Positions 34,567 to 44,413 are shown, numbered from the stretch's first letter. The stretch is 64,000 bases of DNA from Paenibacillus sp. SZ31 (GCF_012912005.1 NZ_JABBEA010000006.1:243662-307661), one strand, 5' to 3'. Numbers and translations are program-made. The notes: generated by a model from the sequence alone, not told the origin.

Positions 34567-35703
34567 TTAAAATAACCCCTCACGCCCACGCAGCTTCGCC
34601 AGCGCTTCCATATAGAAATAATCGCCGTATATAATCGGCACATTCAGCCCTCGCCCTTCCGGGTAATGCACCGTTCCCTGCATAATCAGACCTTCTTCCG
34701 CTGCCGAGTCGCCGGAGCTATAGTTCTCATGCAAGCCGCGGACGATACGTTCTCCTGCGGCGGCATAGGTTTCCCCGCGTGGCGACAGCTTCGCCAGCTC
34801 TAGCAACCCGCTCGCGGCAATCGCCGCAGCGGACGAGTCCCACGCCACCTGATGCTCCGCAGGTGCGCGGAAATCCCATACCGGCACGATCTCTTCGCCA
34901 AGCATGGCGAGGAAGAAATCGGCCGCGCGCTCCGCTGTCTCCAGATATCGGGCTTCGCCCGTATACCGGAAAGACAGCGCAAACCCGTGCAACGCCCAGG
35001 CGGTGCCCCGCGCCCAGGCCGAACCTGGAGCATGGCCCTGTCCGCCATGCTCTCGCAGCTTCTGCCCCGTGTGTGGATCGAACTCCACCACGTGGCAGAT
35101 GGACCCGTCAGCGCGGATGAATTCGCGCGCCACGGTGTCCGCATGTGCTTCCGCCAGCCAGCGGAAGCGAGGATCGCCGCTCTGCTCGGATGCCCAATAG
35201 AGCAGCGGCAGGTTCATCATGCTGTCAATGATGGCTACGCCGCGCGTATCCATTGCTGACGAGCTGAAGTTCCAGGCGCGGATGAACTCACCGCGCACGT
35301 GGAAGCGGGCAACGAGCAGGTTGGCGGCAAGCATGCCACGCCGCCGTCCATCCGTGCTGCCCGTCTGGCGGTAGTTGGCTACGCCACTAAGCAGCCAGAT
35401 GAACCCCAGATCGTGATCCACCGATTCGGGATCACGCAGACAACCTTCCAGTTGCCGCTCACAGCTTTCGGCAACGCGATGTAGCGGAGCCACCGCTTCA
35501 CTTTCCGGCTCTTCCCCATAGACCAGCCATAACAATCCAGGCCAGAAACCTGCTGTCCACCACTCTGGATCATTCTGGTCATAAGTCCCCTGTGGGGCAA
35601 TATGTGGAAATGTATCCTTGATCCGCTTTGCATTCCGAATCGTTTTGGCAGCTCCCTGTTGCCACGCTTCCTCGAGCCATTTTACCGACGTTGATGTGTT
35701 CAT
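34567..35703 (-). CDS. unsaturated glucuronyl hydrolase, GH88 family
   Basis: A cytoplasmic enzyme of 378 residues that releases 4,5-unsaturated uronic acid from oligosaccharides produced by polysaccharide lyases. It has the (alpha/alpha)6-barrel signs of GH88: E-W-W-T-A-G-F-W-P-G-L-L-W early, the first key Asp in D-H-D-L-G-F-I-W, the second in I-I-D-S-M-M-N-L-P-L-L-Y-W, and the substrate loop G-Q-G-H-A-P-G-S-A-W-A-R-G-T-A-W-A. ATG at 35701-35703 is nine bases from GGAGG. The middle of the gene is clearly more GC-rich than its neighbours, perhaps from a different source. It is the last gene of the heparinase-like cluster and fits downstream of the lyase step. Confidence 0.9.
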   Translation of the reverse strand: MNTSTSVKWLEEAWQQGAAKTIRNAKRIKDTFPHIAPQGTYDQNDPEWWTAGFWPGLLWLVYGEEPESEAVAPLHRVAESCERQLEGCLRDPESVDHDLGFIWLLSGVANYRQTGSTDGRRRGMLAANLLVARFHVRGEFIRAWNFSSSAMDTRGVAIIDSMMNLPLLYWASEQSGDPRFRWLAEAHADTVAREFIRADGSICHVVEFDPHTGQKLREHGGQGHAPGSAWARGTAWALHGFALSFRYTGEARYLETAERAADFFLAMLGEEIVPVWDFRAPAEHQVAWDSSAAAIAASGLLELAKLSPRGETYAAAGERIVRGLHENYSSGDSAAEEGLIMQGTVHYPEGRGLNVPIIYGDYFYMEALAKLRGREGLF

Positions 35704-35805
35704 GAACATATCCCTCCTCGATTCAATACCGGACATCTTTCCTGATGCTCCAGCTCAACCTCAACTTATATATAGCGTCGTATGCCGTAACTGCATAACA
35801 ATCAG

Positions 35806-37764
35806 TTAAATATCACTAACCTCACCCAATCGGATCGAAAATGTCAGACTACGGGCTCCGCTCACTTCAATCCGTGCTTCTTTCAGCAATCCATTACGGA
35901 AAGCCACAGCCTGCTCTTCCAGATGAATAATAGCTCCCTCATCCAGCGCTGTGGATTCTACATACGCCCCCCGATACTCCGTTCGCACGCTATGATCCGT
36001 ATGGGTAATCACCGCCTGTTCGCGACCATCACTGAACATCAATGGAATGACTGCCCCTGCTGCCGCGATCTCACCTTCGAAGTCATACGTTATCGTCAGC
36101 ACATCCGCCTGTTGCACGTAATGGGTACGCAATGTTTCAATTCCGGGTAACGGACCAACCCATGTCACGGCAAATGAATTCTCCGAGGCAGCTATGCCAT
36201 CTTCTGCCGCTCTTTCCGCCAGATGCTGCTCCACTTCATTCCGGGTATCATGGTCCAGCTTCTCATACACAATAGAACCACCTCCCTGAGCAGGGTCTAA
36301 TCCAACATCCCGATCATATGCACCACCGGATGGAATCCCCTCTGCAAGACTGTGCCATACCCCCTCTGGTGTCTTCCAGGCAGGACAGTAGCTGAGCGGA
36401 CGGACCTCCCCTTCGGAAAATTCCGTGAATCCGGCCTGCACATGGCTGGCAGCGGACGGACCAATCAGACCAGGTAACCCCGTCTGTTGAATCCGTACCA
36501 AACCAGGGATCGTATACGGATCATTCATCGCCGTGTGCAACACCAGTTGCTGACCAGGTACGGAAGCAATCACGGTTTCGAACCACCCATCGGTCTGCAA
36601 AACTCGGCTGCCCACCTCGGAAGGAAGGTACACTTCGCTCACATCGTCTCCCGGATCACTGAGACAAGCGTGAGCCAGTGCTCCTGCAGTCCACAGGTTG
36701 TAACAAGTATGGTTGGTATAGATTTCGTACCCATGGCGATCTTCTGGCGCGTATTCATTGCGTACAATTTTCAGGCGCCCATCATCCATTTTCCAGCGCT
36801 CTACAGCAGCAAAACACCGATTAGCCGTACGTGCAAAAGCACCCGCCATCACCCTATCTCCTGCCTGCAAAGCTAGTTTTGCATGTGTGGAGCATACATA
36901 AGCCGCGGCTGCTTCGTTCCACTGGTGCTGGGAGCTGCGACCACGCGGTGGAATCTCACCTAGCGGTGAGAGCGTCAGTAGCGAGCTGAACGCACCATGT
37001 CGCAACTGCTCACGTAACGTATCGGCAGTAGCTCCCTCGTAGCCAGCTTCAAGCATCACCCCAAGGTGATACCGGGTGGCAATATCATAGGAAAATGGAC
37101 AATTGGGTCGATCCAGCGGTCCATCCTGATACAACCCAAGTGCCGTAAATCGGGGCACATGATAGGCTTCCAGATAACGATCCATCCACCTGGTATCCTC
37201 ACTCGCCAGCTGTTCACGCCAGCGCAGATATTCGCCAGAGATCATAATCGCGTTCCAGTTAATCATGCGGTTGGGATTGTTCATCTTGCTCATCGTAAAT
37301 ATATAATCTTGTTCTGGATCAATCGTCATGAGTGCCTCAGCCCAGATCTGTGCTTGTTCAGGCAGATGTGACTTCAACAACATATAAGCTCTCATCATAA
37401 GCACCGGATAAAAATCAGGGTGATTGTCAGGTACACTACCTTTGACAACAGCATCAATGCTCTGTGACAGGGCTGCCGCTGCGGAATCAAGCAGATCTGT
37501 ACGCCCCGCATCAACCAGAACTGCTGCAGCCATCGCATAGGCTGGTGTTGAATAATACCTCTCCACACCCGAGAACGGATCTATAATTGCACCATCACTA
37601 TCTTGATATGAAGTGTAAGCGCGAACAACACTCTCAACAAGTGCTAACTTGCGATCACGATTCCAGCCGTCTGCCGGAGCAGGGCCCACTTGTTCTGCCA
37701 ATGTACGGTAACGTTCGAGTTCATCTTTCCATGGATACGTGGACGCGGATGTATATTTACTCAA
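35806..37764 (-). CDS. large protein of unknown function in the uronate cluster
   Basis: A 652-residue cytoplasmic protein that I cannot assign to a family with confidence. The first 400 residues are helical and rich in Trp, Tyr and His with short glycine turns (D-P-F-S-G-V-E-R-Y-Y-S-T-P-A-Y, then N-P-N-R-M-I-N-W-N-A-I-M-I-S-G-E-Y), which suggests an (alpha/alpha)-toroid. The last 250 look like beta-strands, as in the C-terminal sandwich of polysaccharide lyases and GH-type toroids. The start is a TTG overlapping the stop of the heparinase-like gene by 8 bases, with GAGGTGAA upstream, so it is translated together with it. A lyase or hydrolase acting on the same uronate glycan is the best guess. 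Confidence 0.6.
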   Translation of the reverse strand: MSKYTSASTYPWKDELERYRTLAEQVGPAPADGWNRDRKLALVESVVRAYTSYQDSDGAIIDPFSGVERYYSTPAYAMAAAVLVDAGRTDLLDSAAAALSQSIDAVVKGSVPDNHPDFYPVLMMRAYMLLKSHLPEQAQIWAEALMTIDPEQDYIFTMSKMNNPNRMINWNAIMISGEYLRWREQLASEDTRWMDRYLEAYHVPRFTALGLYQDGPLDRPNCPFSYDIATRYHLGVMLEAGYEGATADTLREQLRHGAFSSLLTLSPLGEIPPRGRSSQHQWNEAAAAYVCSTHAKLALQAGDRVMAGAFARTANRCFAAVERWKMDDGRLKIVRNEYAPEDRHGYEIYTNHTCYNLWTAGALAHACLSDPGDDVSEVYLPSEVGSRVLQTDGWFETVIASVPGQQLVLHTAMNDPYTIPGLVRIQQTGLPGLIGPSAASHVQAGFTEFSEGEVRPLSYCPAWKTPEGVWHSLAEGIPSGGAYDRDVGLDPAQGGGSIVYEKLDHDTRNEVEQHLAERAAEDGIAASENSFAVTWVGPLPGIETLRTHYVQQADVLTITYDFEGEIAAAGAVIPLMFSDGREQAVITHTDHSVRTEYRGAYVESTALDEGAIIHLEEQAVAFRNGLLKEARIEVSGARSLTFSIRLGEVSDI

Positions 37765-39760
37765 TCATGTTCACCTCAGTTTCTCCCATTTTCGGTTCAA
37801 TGATGAAGATTACCTCACATACCGTTTCAATCAGATCGGAACTTTCTATCCGAACATCCGTCTCATCAATCGCACCTGTCCATGATAGTGACGTCCGATA
37901 GAATGTGACTGGAACATTGTCATGATCGACTGTGTGTATTGCCTCCGTATGGACATGCCACTGGTTCGCATCATACGTCATATGGACCGTTCCATGTGCA
38001 CCTTGCCAGTGAAGGTCACCGCTCTTCATCACTTCAGGCTGCACTCTGCTCATCCATCGCTCCACAACACTTGAATACTCTGCATGTGAATCGTTCACCG
38101 AAGATGATCGTTCAGCTGAAGACATACTCCTGCTCTTCCATTGAAAACGGTCAATCAGACGCAACTCTGCTCTATCTCTGCTACCGTCAGGAGACATTCT
38201 CCAATGAAATTGGCGCGTATACCGAGCCAGTGAAGCAGCCCCAGAGTATGCGGATGTCAGATCCAAAGTAGTATCCAGCTCACCGCCACCCTCTGCCAAC
38301 TTTGCCTCTAACACATGGGCTTGCGCTTGCCGACCGGAGCTTTGCTCCTGTCCTTCAATGAGCGGAACGCTATGACCGGATGATGAGATGTGGAACAGTC
38401 GCTCTCTGCCTGGTGCAAAATACGCCTGGGTATACAACCCTGCTCCGGGATCACATAGGATGTTCTCACCACCGCAATGGATAATGAACTGTCCCAGATC
38501 ATTATGATTGTGAGGTTCATCGTTATGCCCGCCTTTAATGGAAATAGCCACATGAAGGGGTGCGCCATTCGTACGTTTTGTATCCGGAGAATCGAGCGAA
38601 CCCTTTGCAATCATCCAGCCCATATTTTGGAAAATAAATCCTCGTTCCGCTTGTGCATAGGCACCTTCATCACCATACACTGCCGGATCGCTCCACATGA
38701 CGTTCCGCAACAGATGAGCCCAGCGATGACAAGGATCATCGGTCAGCAGTGGAATATGAAGCGGCAGATCCACCTGCAACCCGATCCGGGATACGAGCAG
38801 CGACAGCAATCCGGAAGGGATCTCTTCCTGCTCGGCACTGTCCGAATAATTCACGAATGTGCCTCCCGACAGGTGAACTCGCAGCGGGAAGGCTGCGATT
38901 GCTGAGATTTTTGAACCCGCCAGCAGATTTAGTTCGCCCTCACTATACTCACAAAGCATCTCGGCATAATAGGTGAAGTAACCAAAGCCATATACCCAAT
39001 ATCCAATGCCCTCAGCACAGCCGCCATCCTCGCCATAACCGCTCAGGAATGCGTTCATACAGCTGACCGTATGGGAGATCGACTCCGTCAGCGTGGTCTC
39101 ATCCTTGAGCAGCAATAGCGCGGCCATACCACAGCACCCACCACAGACCGCCGACCAGTTGTGATCCGCTGTCTGCCAGTGGTACTTCCGTTGATCCCGG
39201 TAAAGCGGAATGAAGATTCGCCGCTCTGCTTCAGACCTGATCCGCTCTATGATAAGGCGATCCAGCCGCTCAGCGTGAATGGTCACAATCTCAGCCAGCA
39301 TATGTACCGTCTCTGCGGCGAACAGATCGATGTTTCCATCCACCTGCTTGATTTCACCTGTACCCAGATGCGCTGGCAAGCACCACGTATACTCCCCGCA
39401 TACGTCCCACAACATTTCTCCCAGCACTTGCAGTGCATCCGGCCTAGCCGTGTCCAATGCGAGCATCGCCACAGCAGCCAATCTGCCCCTTCGATCGAAA
39501 TAAGCCTCTTCATAGGCTTTGCGCTCACCCGTATCGCTGAACTGTCGATATAGACGGAACGACAAGGAAGGCATGGGTTCATTCAAAGCGCGTTCACCAT
39601 AAGCCTTCAAGTCTGTGTATAGCGTAGACAATTCAGGTTGGGATAACTTCTCTCGGAGTCTGTCAGCACTTATGGAACTCACTGCTTTGCTCTCAGTTCC
39701 ACGTCTGTTTATGTTTTCATTTTCGACTTCGTGAATGGAATCTTCCACTGGATTCACCAC
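37757..39760 (-). CDS. heparinase II/III-family polysaccharide lyase-like protein
   Basis: A 667-residue protein without a signal peptide. The N-terminal half is a helical toroid, including H-W-Q-T-A-D-H-N-W-S-A-V-C-G-G. The C-terminal half has the heparinase II/III signature K-G-G-H-N-D-E-P-H-N-H-N-D-L-G-Q-F, followed by I-L-C-D-P-G-A-G-L-Y. Such enzymes cleave uronate-containing glycans by beta-elimination, giving the unsaturated ends removed by GH88 enzymes; the GH88 gene is two genes downstream. The GTG at 39760 is the first start, but its ribosome binding site is weak, so a later start is possible. The promoter region carries a perfect cre site, indicating CcpA repression. Confidence 0.8.
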   Translation of the reverse strand: MVNPVEDSIHEVENENINRRGTESKAVSSISADRLREKLSQPELSTLYTDLKAYGERALNEPMPSLSFRLYRQFSDTGERKAYEEAYFDRRGRLAAVAMLALDTARPDALQVLGEMLWDVCGEYTWCLPAHLGTGEIKQVDGNIDLFAAETVHMLAEIVTIHAERLDRLIIERIRSEAERRIFIPLYRDQRKYHWQTADHNWSAVCGGCCGMAALLLLKDETTLTESISHTVSCMNAFLSGYGEDGGCAEGIGYWVYGFGYFTYYAEMLCEYSEGELNLLAGSKISAIAAFPLRVHLSGGTFVNYSDSAEQEEIPSGLLSLLVSRIGLQVDLPLHIPLLTDDPCHRWAHLLRNVMWSDPAVYGDEGAYAQAERGFIFQNMGWMIAKGSLDSPDTKRTNGAPLHVAISIKGGHNDEPHNHNDLGQFIIHCGGENILCDPGAGLYTQAYFAPGRERLFHISSSGHSVPLIEGQEQSSGRQAQAHVLEAKLAEGGGELDTTLDLTSAYSGAASLARYTRQFHWRMSPDGSRDRAELRLIDRFQWKSRSMSSAERSSSVNDSHAEYSSVVERWMSRVQPEVMKSGDLHWQGAHGTVHMTYDANQWHVHTEAIHTVDHDNVPVTFYRTSLSWTGAIDETDVRIESSDLIETVCEVIFIIEPKMGETEVNMIE

Positions 39761-39787
39761 TCTTCGTTAATGGATTGTCATACCAAT

Positions 39788-39793
39788 ATTATA
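39788..39793 (-). promoter_or_regulatory. -10 element of the heparinase-cluster promoter
   Basis: TATAAT on the minus strand, 28 bases before the GTG start at 39760, with the cre site directly upstream. The -35 is poor (CGGTAA at 17 bases), suggesting an activator or intrinsically weak expression. Confidence 0.5.
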
Positions 39794-39794
39794 A

Positions 39795-39808
39795 TGTAAT
39801 CGATTTCA
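39795..39808. promoter_or_regulatory. catabolite-responsive element (cre)
   Basis: TGTAATCGATTTCA matches the CcpA consensus TGWAANCGNTNWCA at every position. It lies between the -10 and -35 regions of the uronate cluster, where bound CcpA would block transcription when preferred sugars are present. Confidence 0.85.
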
Positions 39809-39889
39809 TTTTACCGGATATAATAGCACTTTTGAAGAATTATCCATTAGAACCCTTTCCACGACGTTACGTCCTTCTCCTTCCCAACA

Positions 39890-39925
39890 CAAAAAAACGA
39901 AGAACCTTCGTCAGGTCCTCCGTTG
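39890..39925 (-). terminator. terminator of the GDSL gene
   Basis: On the minus strand ACGAAG and CTTCGT enclose a three-base loop (39897-39911), and seven Ts follow. Confidence 0.75.
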
Positions 39926-40045
39926 CTTTCTGCCTGTCACCACAGGCTTTTATGGCTATCTCATATTCTTAGATATCTTATGTCCTCAACTAATCCTGAA
40001 CACCTTTAATGCTGCTGCCCATATCGCAACTGTCCGCTGTTGTTA

Positions 40046-40702
40046 TTACACAATCGCAAGCGGAGAATTCTGTACAACAGACAACCATTGGCGTGCAATC
40101 AGCTCATGACCTGCTGCGGTTGGATGTACGCCATCCCATAACCAGTACGCTGCATCCGCCTGCTTCAGAGCATCATTAAACGTCTGCTGCAATGGCACCC
40201 ACACCGCTCCGAATTCCTCAGCAAGACCTTGGGCCAGTTTCTGATATTGACCGATATACTCTTCCCAGGCTCCCCATTTCTCCGCGGTCGCTCCGGTTCT
40301 CAGAATAAACGGCTCCAGCAAAATCAGCCCCGTATCCGGCATCACTTCCCGTGTTTCTTCGAGCAAATGGCGATACGCTCGTCCAAAACGATCCGTAATT
40401 CCGCTAGGTTCACCATTCATCGTGCGCCAAGCATCATTAACCCCAATCAGGATGCTGATCAGATCCGGTTTCAGACTAATCGTATCCTCATTCCACCGTG
40501 CGTACAGATCGGATGCCCGATCTCCACTTATGCCTCTGTTATAGAACGTCTTTTGCTTGCCCGCCAGTTCCATACCCAGTTTGCTTGAGATTAGATACGC
40601 ATACCCGTGGCCGAGAAAATGATTCGGATCATCATTGCGTGATCTTCCCCCATCTGTAATCGAGTCTCCTTGAAACAATATAACGGATGGACTTGTACTC
40701 AT
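40046..40702 (-). CDS. SGNH/GDSL-family carbohydrate esterase
   Basis: A serine hydrolase of 218 residues without a signal peptide. The four SGNH blocks are present: F-Q-G-D-S-I-T-D-G-G-R at the start with the nucleophile Ser, R-G-I-S-G-D-R-A, I-G-V-N-D-A-W-R, and the catalytic pair in D-G-V-H-P-T-A-A-G-H near the C-terminus. Members next to pectin or rhamnogalacturonan genes commonly remove acetyl groups from sugars. It is upstream of the heparinase-like operon on the same strand but has its own terminator, so it is a separate unit of the same locus. AGGAAGG precedes the ATG. Confidence 0.88.
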   Translation of the reverse strand: MSTSPSVILFQGDSITDGGRSRNDDPNHFLGHGYAYLISSKLGMELAGKQKTFYNRGISGDRASDLYARWNEDTISLKPDLISILIGVNDAWRTMNGEPSGITDRFGRAYRHLLEETREVMPDTGLILLEPFILRTGATAEKWGAWEEYIGQYQKLAQGLAEEFGAVWVPLQQTFNDALKQADAAYWLWDGVHPTAAGHELIARQWLSVVQNSPLAIV

Positions 40703-40803
40703 GATTGAAATCGTTCCTTCCTCTTGTGCAAAATGGAAACACTGAACACCTCATTCTCCATTTTATCCCTTTTGGCCACAATAGAAAATAGCGTTTTCAT
40801 CAC

Positions 40804-40900
40804 TATATAAGTTGAACTACATATATTTACACTGACACTACGATGACAGAGCAACCTTCTGTCATCGAGTGGTTAGTGTAAATATTCTTTAGCTCAACTA
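40804..40900. repeat. palindromic intergenic repeat, copy A
   Basis: A long imperfect palindrome with arms of about 45 bases, beginning TATATAAGTTGAACTA and ending AGCTCAACTA. Near the loop ACGATGACAGA pairs with TCTGTCATCG. The right end coincides with the stop codon of azlD. Its left half shares 27 identical bases from 40824 with copy B (from 44314), then CAACCTTC after one difference. It may also act as the 3' structure of the azlCD transcript. Confidence 0.8.
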
Positions 40901-41227
40901 TCCCATCAAGTACCGCAGAATCATCATAGCCACAATACCAACCAGTACGGTTCCAAGCAGACTACGTGTCCAGATCGCTACTGCAATCGTAGGCAGGGAT
41001 GCCCACAGAGCTGCATTGTGCGTAATCGGCACTAACTGGTTGTCCGACATGAACAGTTCCTGACCGATCAGTGCTGCCATGACTGCTACGGGTACATACT
41101 CAAGCCAGCGCAACAACCACATTGGAATCTGTATCTTGCTGAACAGCATCAGTGGCAGTACACGCGGAATAAATGTTAACAGTGCCGAGCCCATAATAAT
41201 CCAAAATACATCCCATCTTACTTCCAT
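40898..41227 (-). CDS. azlD: branched-chain amino acid exporter subunit AzlD
   Basis: A 109-residue membrane protein with about four helices, the small subunit of the AzlCD exporter of branched-chain amino acids and analogues. The sequence F-I-P-R-V-L-P-L-M-L-F-S-K near residue 20 and W-L-R-W-L-E-Y-V-P-V-A-V-M-A-A are usual for the family. Its ATG overlaps the end of azlC by 10 bases, so the two are translationally coupled. A palindromic repeat begins at its stop codon. Confidence 0.9.
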   Translation of the reverse strand: MEVRWDVFWIIMGSALLTFIPRVLPLMLFSKIQIPMWLLRWLEYVPVAVMAALIGQELFMSDNQLVPITHNAALWASLPTIAVAIWTRSLLGTVLVGIVAMMILRYLMG

Positions 41228-42024
41228 CGTTCCATGAACACTCCCATCGTTGCCGCAATGACCGCAGCCACAATGACACTCATGCTGCCAAGTGAAGCCA
41301 TGTTGGCGAAGATTACACAGACAACGGCGATAATAGCCACATTAATGTGTATTTTTTTGTTTTTACGATGCACCAACTGGAGTACAACCAGTCCAATAAA
41401 CATCGCTGGCAGGGCATAATCCAGACCCAATCGTTCCGGGTTAGTGATCCAGCGTCCAAAGTACGCTCCCGCCATATTGGCCATAAACCAGTTCAGGTAC
41501 GCGGTAATATTCAGACCGTGCATCCAGCGTTCACTGAGCCTTTCCCTGCCGATCGCACGTGTCATCGCCACACCGAAAGACTCATCGGTAAGCAGTGAAC
41601 CAATCCACATATTTTTAAGTGGGGTCAGATGACGAAAATACGGTGATACAGCTGCACTGAGCAGCAAATGACGTAGATTCACGAAAAATATGGTGAACAT
41701 GATGGCTAGCGCTGACCCATTCGATGCGAGCATGCCTGCTGCAATGAACTGAGCCGATCCTGCATATAGAATCAGGCTGAGCAGGGCCGTTTCCGCCAAA
41801 CTCAGACCTGCGGTCATTTCAATGACACCCGCAGCAAAACCAATACTCAAATAACCAAGCAGCGTTGGAATACAATCTTTGACCCCCTGCATGAATGTAG
41901 CCTGATCCTGAATCTCTTCCGTGTTCTCTTGTCCAGATATTTGTAATGTACTTTGGTCCAACTCTGGTACATCCCCTCTCCAATTTTGGTCTCCATAAAC
42001 CGATATATATCGATGTATATCCAT
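41218..42024 (-). CDS. azlC: branched-chain amino acid exporter subunit AzlC
   Basis: The large subunit of the AzlCD exporter: a 268-residue membrane protein with about six to seven helices. The start of the domain is G-V-K-D-C-I-P-T-L-L-G-Y-L-S-I-G-F-A-A-G-V, followed by L-Y-A-G-S-A-Q-F-I-A-A-G-M and L-R-H-L-L-L-S-A. The first 45 residues are polar and unlike the usual short N-terminus. The ATG at 42024 lacks a good ribosome binding site, whereas GAGAGGGGATG stands before an in-frame TTG at codon 22, so translation probably begins there. No T-box or other leader element was seen upstream. Confidence 0.88.
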   Translation of the reverse strand: MDIHRYISVYGDQNWRGDVPELDQSTLQISGQENTEEIQDQATFMQGVKDCIPTLLGYLSIGFAAGVIEMTAGLSLAETALLSLILYAGSAQFIAAGMLASNGSALAIMFTIFFVNLRHLLLSAAVSPYFRHLTPLKNMWIGSLLTDESFGVAMTRAIGRERLSERWMHGLNITAYLNWFMANMAGAYFGRWITNPERLGLDYALPAMFIGLVVLQLVHRKNKKIHINVAIIAVVCVIFANMASLGSMSVIVAAVIAATMGVFMERWK

Positions 42025-42174
42025 TCAGGTTCATTTTTCGTGTCACATTAATTCAGAAATATACCACAAGATGTGCACTAAGGGAGAGACAGATTACTTT
42101 TTATAGAACAGATGTAATCCTAAATACCTACAAATCCGAAAAATATTTTCGTAAAAATCATAATTCATGTTGAA

Positions 42175-42201
42175 TAAACTCGAATTTTGTCATACGATAG
42201 C
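42175..42201 (+). promoter_or_regulatory. sigma-D-like promoter of the chemoreceptor gene
   Basis: TAAA (42175-42178), a 15-base spacer and ACGATAGC (42194-42201) resemble the motility sigma factor consensus TAAA-N15-GCCGATAT. It lies 95 bases before the chemoreceptor start. Confidence 0.45.
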
Positions 42202-42296
42202 ACCAGAAACATCTGGAAAGGATGGAATGAACTATCTTTTACCAGATTGACTTGTCCACCAGACATAGGGATGGGTTACACAGAGGGGGAATGTGT

Positions 42297-44297
42297 ATGA
42301 AGAAGATTCGTAAACAAGGGACCACAAGAACGCTGCAGATGAGAGAAAAACTGATTTTATCATTTGCCATCGTGCTACTCATTCCAACAATCAGTCTGGG
42401 CATTATCTCGTTCCAAACAGCCGATGCCAAGGTTGAAGAGAAAATGTATGAGAACGCAATCAGCAGTGTTACCGTACTTAACCAGACCATTGACCAAATC
42501 ATTGGTGCAACTCGCAAAAATGTTGATTTCCTGGCAAGTCAGCTGGACGCAGGCAATGTCGGACCCAACCAGGGTGACGAAACGGAGACCATCCGTACCT
42601 TGCTCGACGCGTATAAGGAAACCCATGATGACGTGGAACTTGCCTCCATCGGTACCGATCAGGGTGTGTACATTAACTCCCCTGTAACTGCAGTGAACAA
42701 AGAAGGGTACGACCCGCGGGAACGCCCGTGGTATCAGGCTGCTACGCAGAACAAAGATGTCCCTACCGTAATTACACCCTACATATCAAGCAATACCGGC
42801 AATGTTGTTGCTTCGGTAGCTCAGACCTCAGCAGATGGCCATGGTGTCGTCTCTGTCAGTTTGTCGCTTGAAGCCCTCTCCAAGACGGTTAATTCCACAA
42901 AGATTGGCGAGAAGGGTTATGTCTATATCATTGATAATGCCAACAAAATCATTGTACATCCTACCGAAAAACCAGGGACCGAAGGAACTATGGAACCTTA
43001 TAAAGATATTTTTGCACAGAAAAACGGAAGTCTGACTTATACACTAAATGGAAACCAGGAACACGCCTTTTTCTCCACCAATGAAACGACAGGCTGGACC
43101 GTGGTCGGTGTCATTGACAATGGTGAAGTGACAGCGTCTGTTCGTCCGATCCTCTATACCACACTTGTCGTTATAGCGATTGCAATTGCGGTAAGCTCCA
43201 TCATTATTTTCTGGATTGTACAGTCAATCACCAAACCACTGAACCGCTTGGTGAAGGCATCTGATGAAATTAGTAATGGTAATCTGACCATTGAGGTTGC
43301 TGTATTGGGACAGGATGAATTCGGCAAGCTGAGCACCAGCTTCAATAAAATGAGCGAATCCTTGCGAACCGTTATTCAGGACGTGCGACACACGGCTGAT
43401 GAGCTAACTGCTTCTTCAACACAATTGGCAGTCAACTCATCCGAGACAACCAAAGCAACAGAGCAAGTTGCCTTGATCACGGAAGAATCCGCAGTTGGAC
43501 TTGAGAAACAAGCCAGCAGCCTGAAGCATACAGCACAGCAGATGAATGAGCTAGCTGGAGGTGTGGGACAGGTAACACACAGTACTCAACAAGTATCTGA
43601 AGCTGCCATGCAAGCAAGTGAGCTCGCGGATAAAGGAAATGCCACCATGCAGACGGCCGTATCCGAGATGGATTCCGTCAGTCGCTTTGTGCAGGGTATG
43701 GCCGATACGGCTGGACGACTTGAACAGCATTCCACATCCATTGGCGAGATGGTATCTGTCATTACAGACATCGCTGCACAGACTAATCTGCTTGCACTCA
43801 ATGCTTCGATTGAAGCAGCACGTGCAGGTGAGCATGGACGCGGCTTCTCCGTTGTTGCCAGCGAAGTCCGCAAGCTCGCGGAACAATCCAGCCTTTCCGG
43901 CCAGAAGATTGTAGAGATGGTTGGAGCGATTCAACAGGAGATATCGATGGCCAATCACAATGTACAGATCGGGCAACAGGATGTAAGCAACGGCATTCGT
44001 GCCGTGCAGTTTGCAGATGAAGCCTTTGCCCAGATTAGTCAGGCTGTGGGTGTCGTCAATCATCAGCTTGAGAATATTGCAGCTGCCTCGGAGCAGATGT
44101 CTGCAAGTACAGCCGAAGTGGTGCAATCCATTGATCAGATCCACACCATATCGGAAACGAATGCAGATGGAACAGAGAACATCTCTGCAGCGACAGAGGA
44201 GCAGGTTGCTTCCATGCAGGAGATATCATCCTCTGCTGACTCGCTCGCACATCTGGCTCACAAGCTGCAGAAGCTGGTGGAACAATTCAAGCTGTAA
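42297..44297 (+). CDS. methyl-accepting chemotaxis protein (McpA/B-like)
   Basis: A chemoreceptor of 666 residues: membrane helix near 20-40, dCache ligand domain, second helix near 280-300, HAMP and a signalling coiled coil with the tip [16 protein letters not shown]. The ligand domain carries [10 protein letters not shown], the motif of amino-acid-binding dCache receptors such as B. subtilis McpB. The ATG at 42297 follows GAGGGGGA. The next-but-one gene is a similar receptor on the other strand, so duplication is likely. Copy B of the palindromic repeat begins 2 bases after the stop. Confidence 0.92.
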   Translation: MKKIRKQGTTRTLQMREKLILSFAIVLLIPTISLGIISFQTADAKVEEKMYENAISSVTVLNQTIDQIIGATRKNVDFLASQLDAGNVGPNQGDETETIRTLLDAYKETHDDVELASIGTDQGVYINSPVTAVNKEGYDPRERPWYQAATQNKDVPTVITPYISSNTGNVVASVAQTSADGHGVVSVSLSLEALSKTVNSTKIGEKGYVYIIDNANKIIVHPTEKPGTEGTMEPYKDIFAQKNGSLTYTLNGNQEHAFFSTNETTGWTVVGVIDNGEVTASVRPILYTTLVVIAIAIAVSSIIIFWIVQSITKPLNRLVKASDEISNGNLTIEVAVLGQDEFGKLSTSFNKMSESLRTVIQDVRHTADELTASSTQLAVNSSETTKATEQVALITEESAVGLEKQASSLKHTAQQMNELAGGVGQVTHSTQQVSEAAMQASELADKGNATMQTAVSEMDSVSRFVQGMADTAGRLEQHSTSIGEMVSVITDIAAQTNLLALNASIEAARAGEHGRGFSVVASEVRKLAEQSSLSGQKIVEMVGAIQQEISMANHNVQIGQQDVSNGIRAVQFADEAFAQISQAVGVVNHQLENIAAASEQMSASTAEVVQSIDQIHTISETNADGTENISAATEEQVASMQEISSSADSLAHLAHKLQKLVEQFKL

Positions 44298-44299
44298 TC

Positions 44300-44390
44300 G
44301 TTGAACCAAAGATTATTTACACTGACACTACGATGACAGAACAACCTTCCGATCGCTGTTATCGTGTAAAAGATTAGTTCAACTTATATA
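44300..44390. repeat. palindromic intergenic repeat, copy B
   Basis: This begins GTTGAACC just after the chemoreceptor stop and ends TAGTTCAACTTATATA, the exact inverse of the 16-base left end of copy A. The centre contains CTTCCGATCGCTGTTATC, which is shared with copy C. Near the loop CGATGACAG pairs with CTGTTATCG, allowing a G-U pair. Confidence 0.8.
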
Positions 44391-44413
44391 ATAATAAGTA
44401 GTCTGTAACACCC

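Noticed and set aside
42025..42174. T-box or other amino-acid leader before azlC
   Set aside because: No T-box sequence, antiterminator or terminator pair was found in the upstream region.
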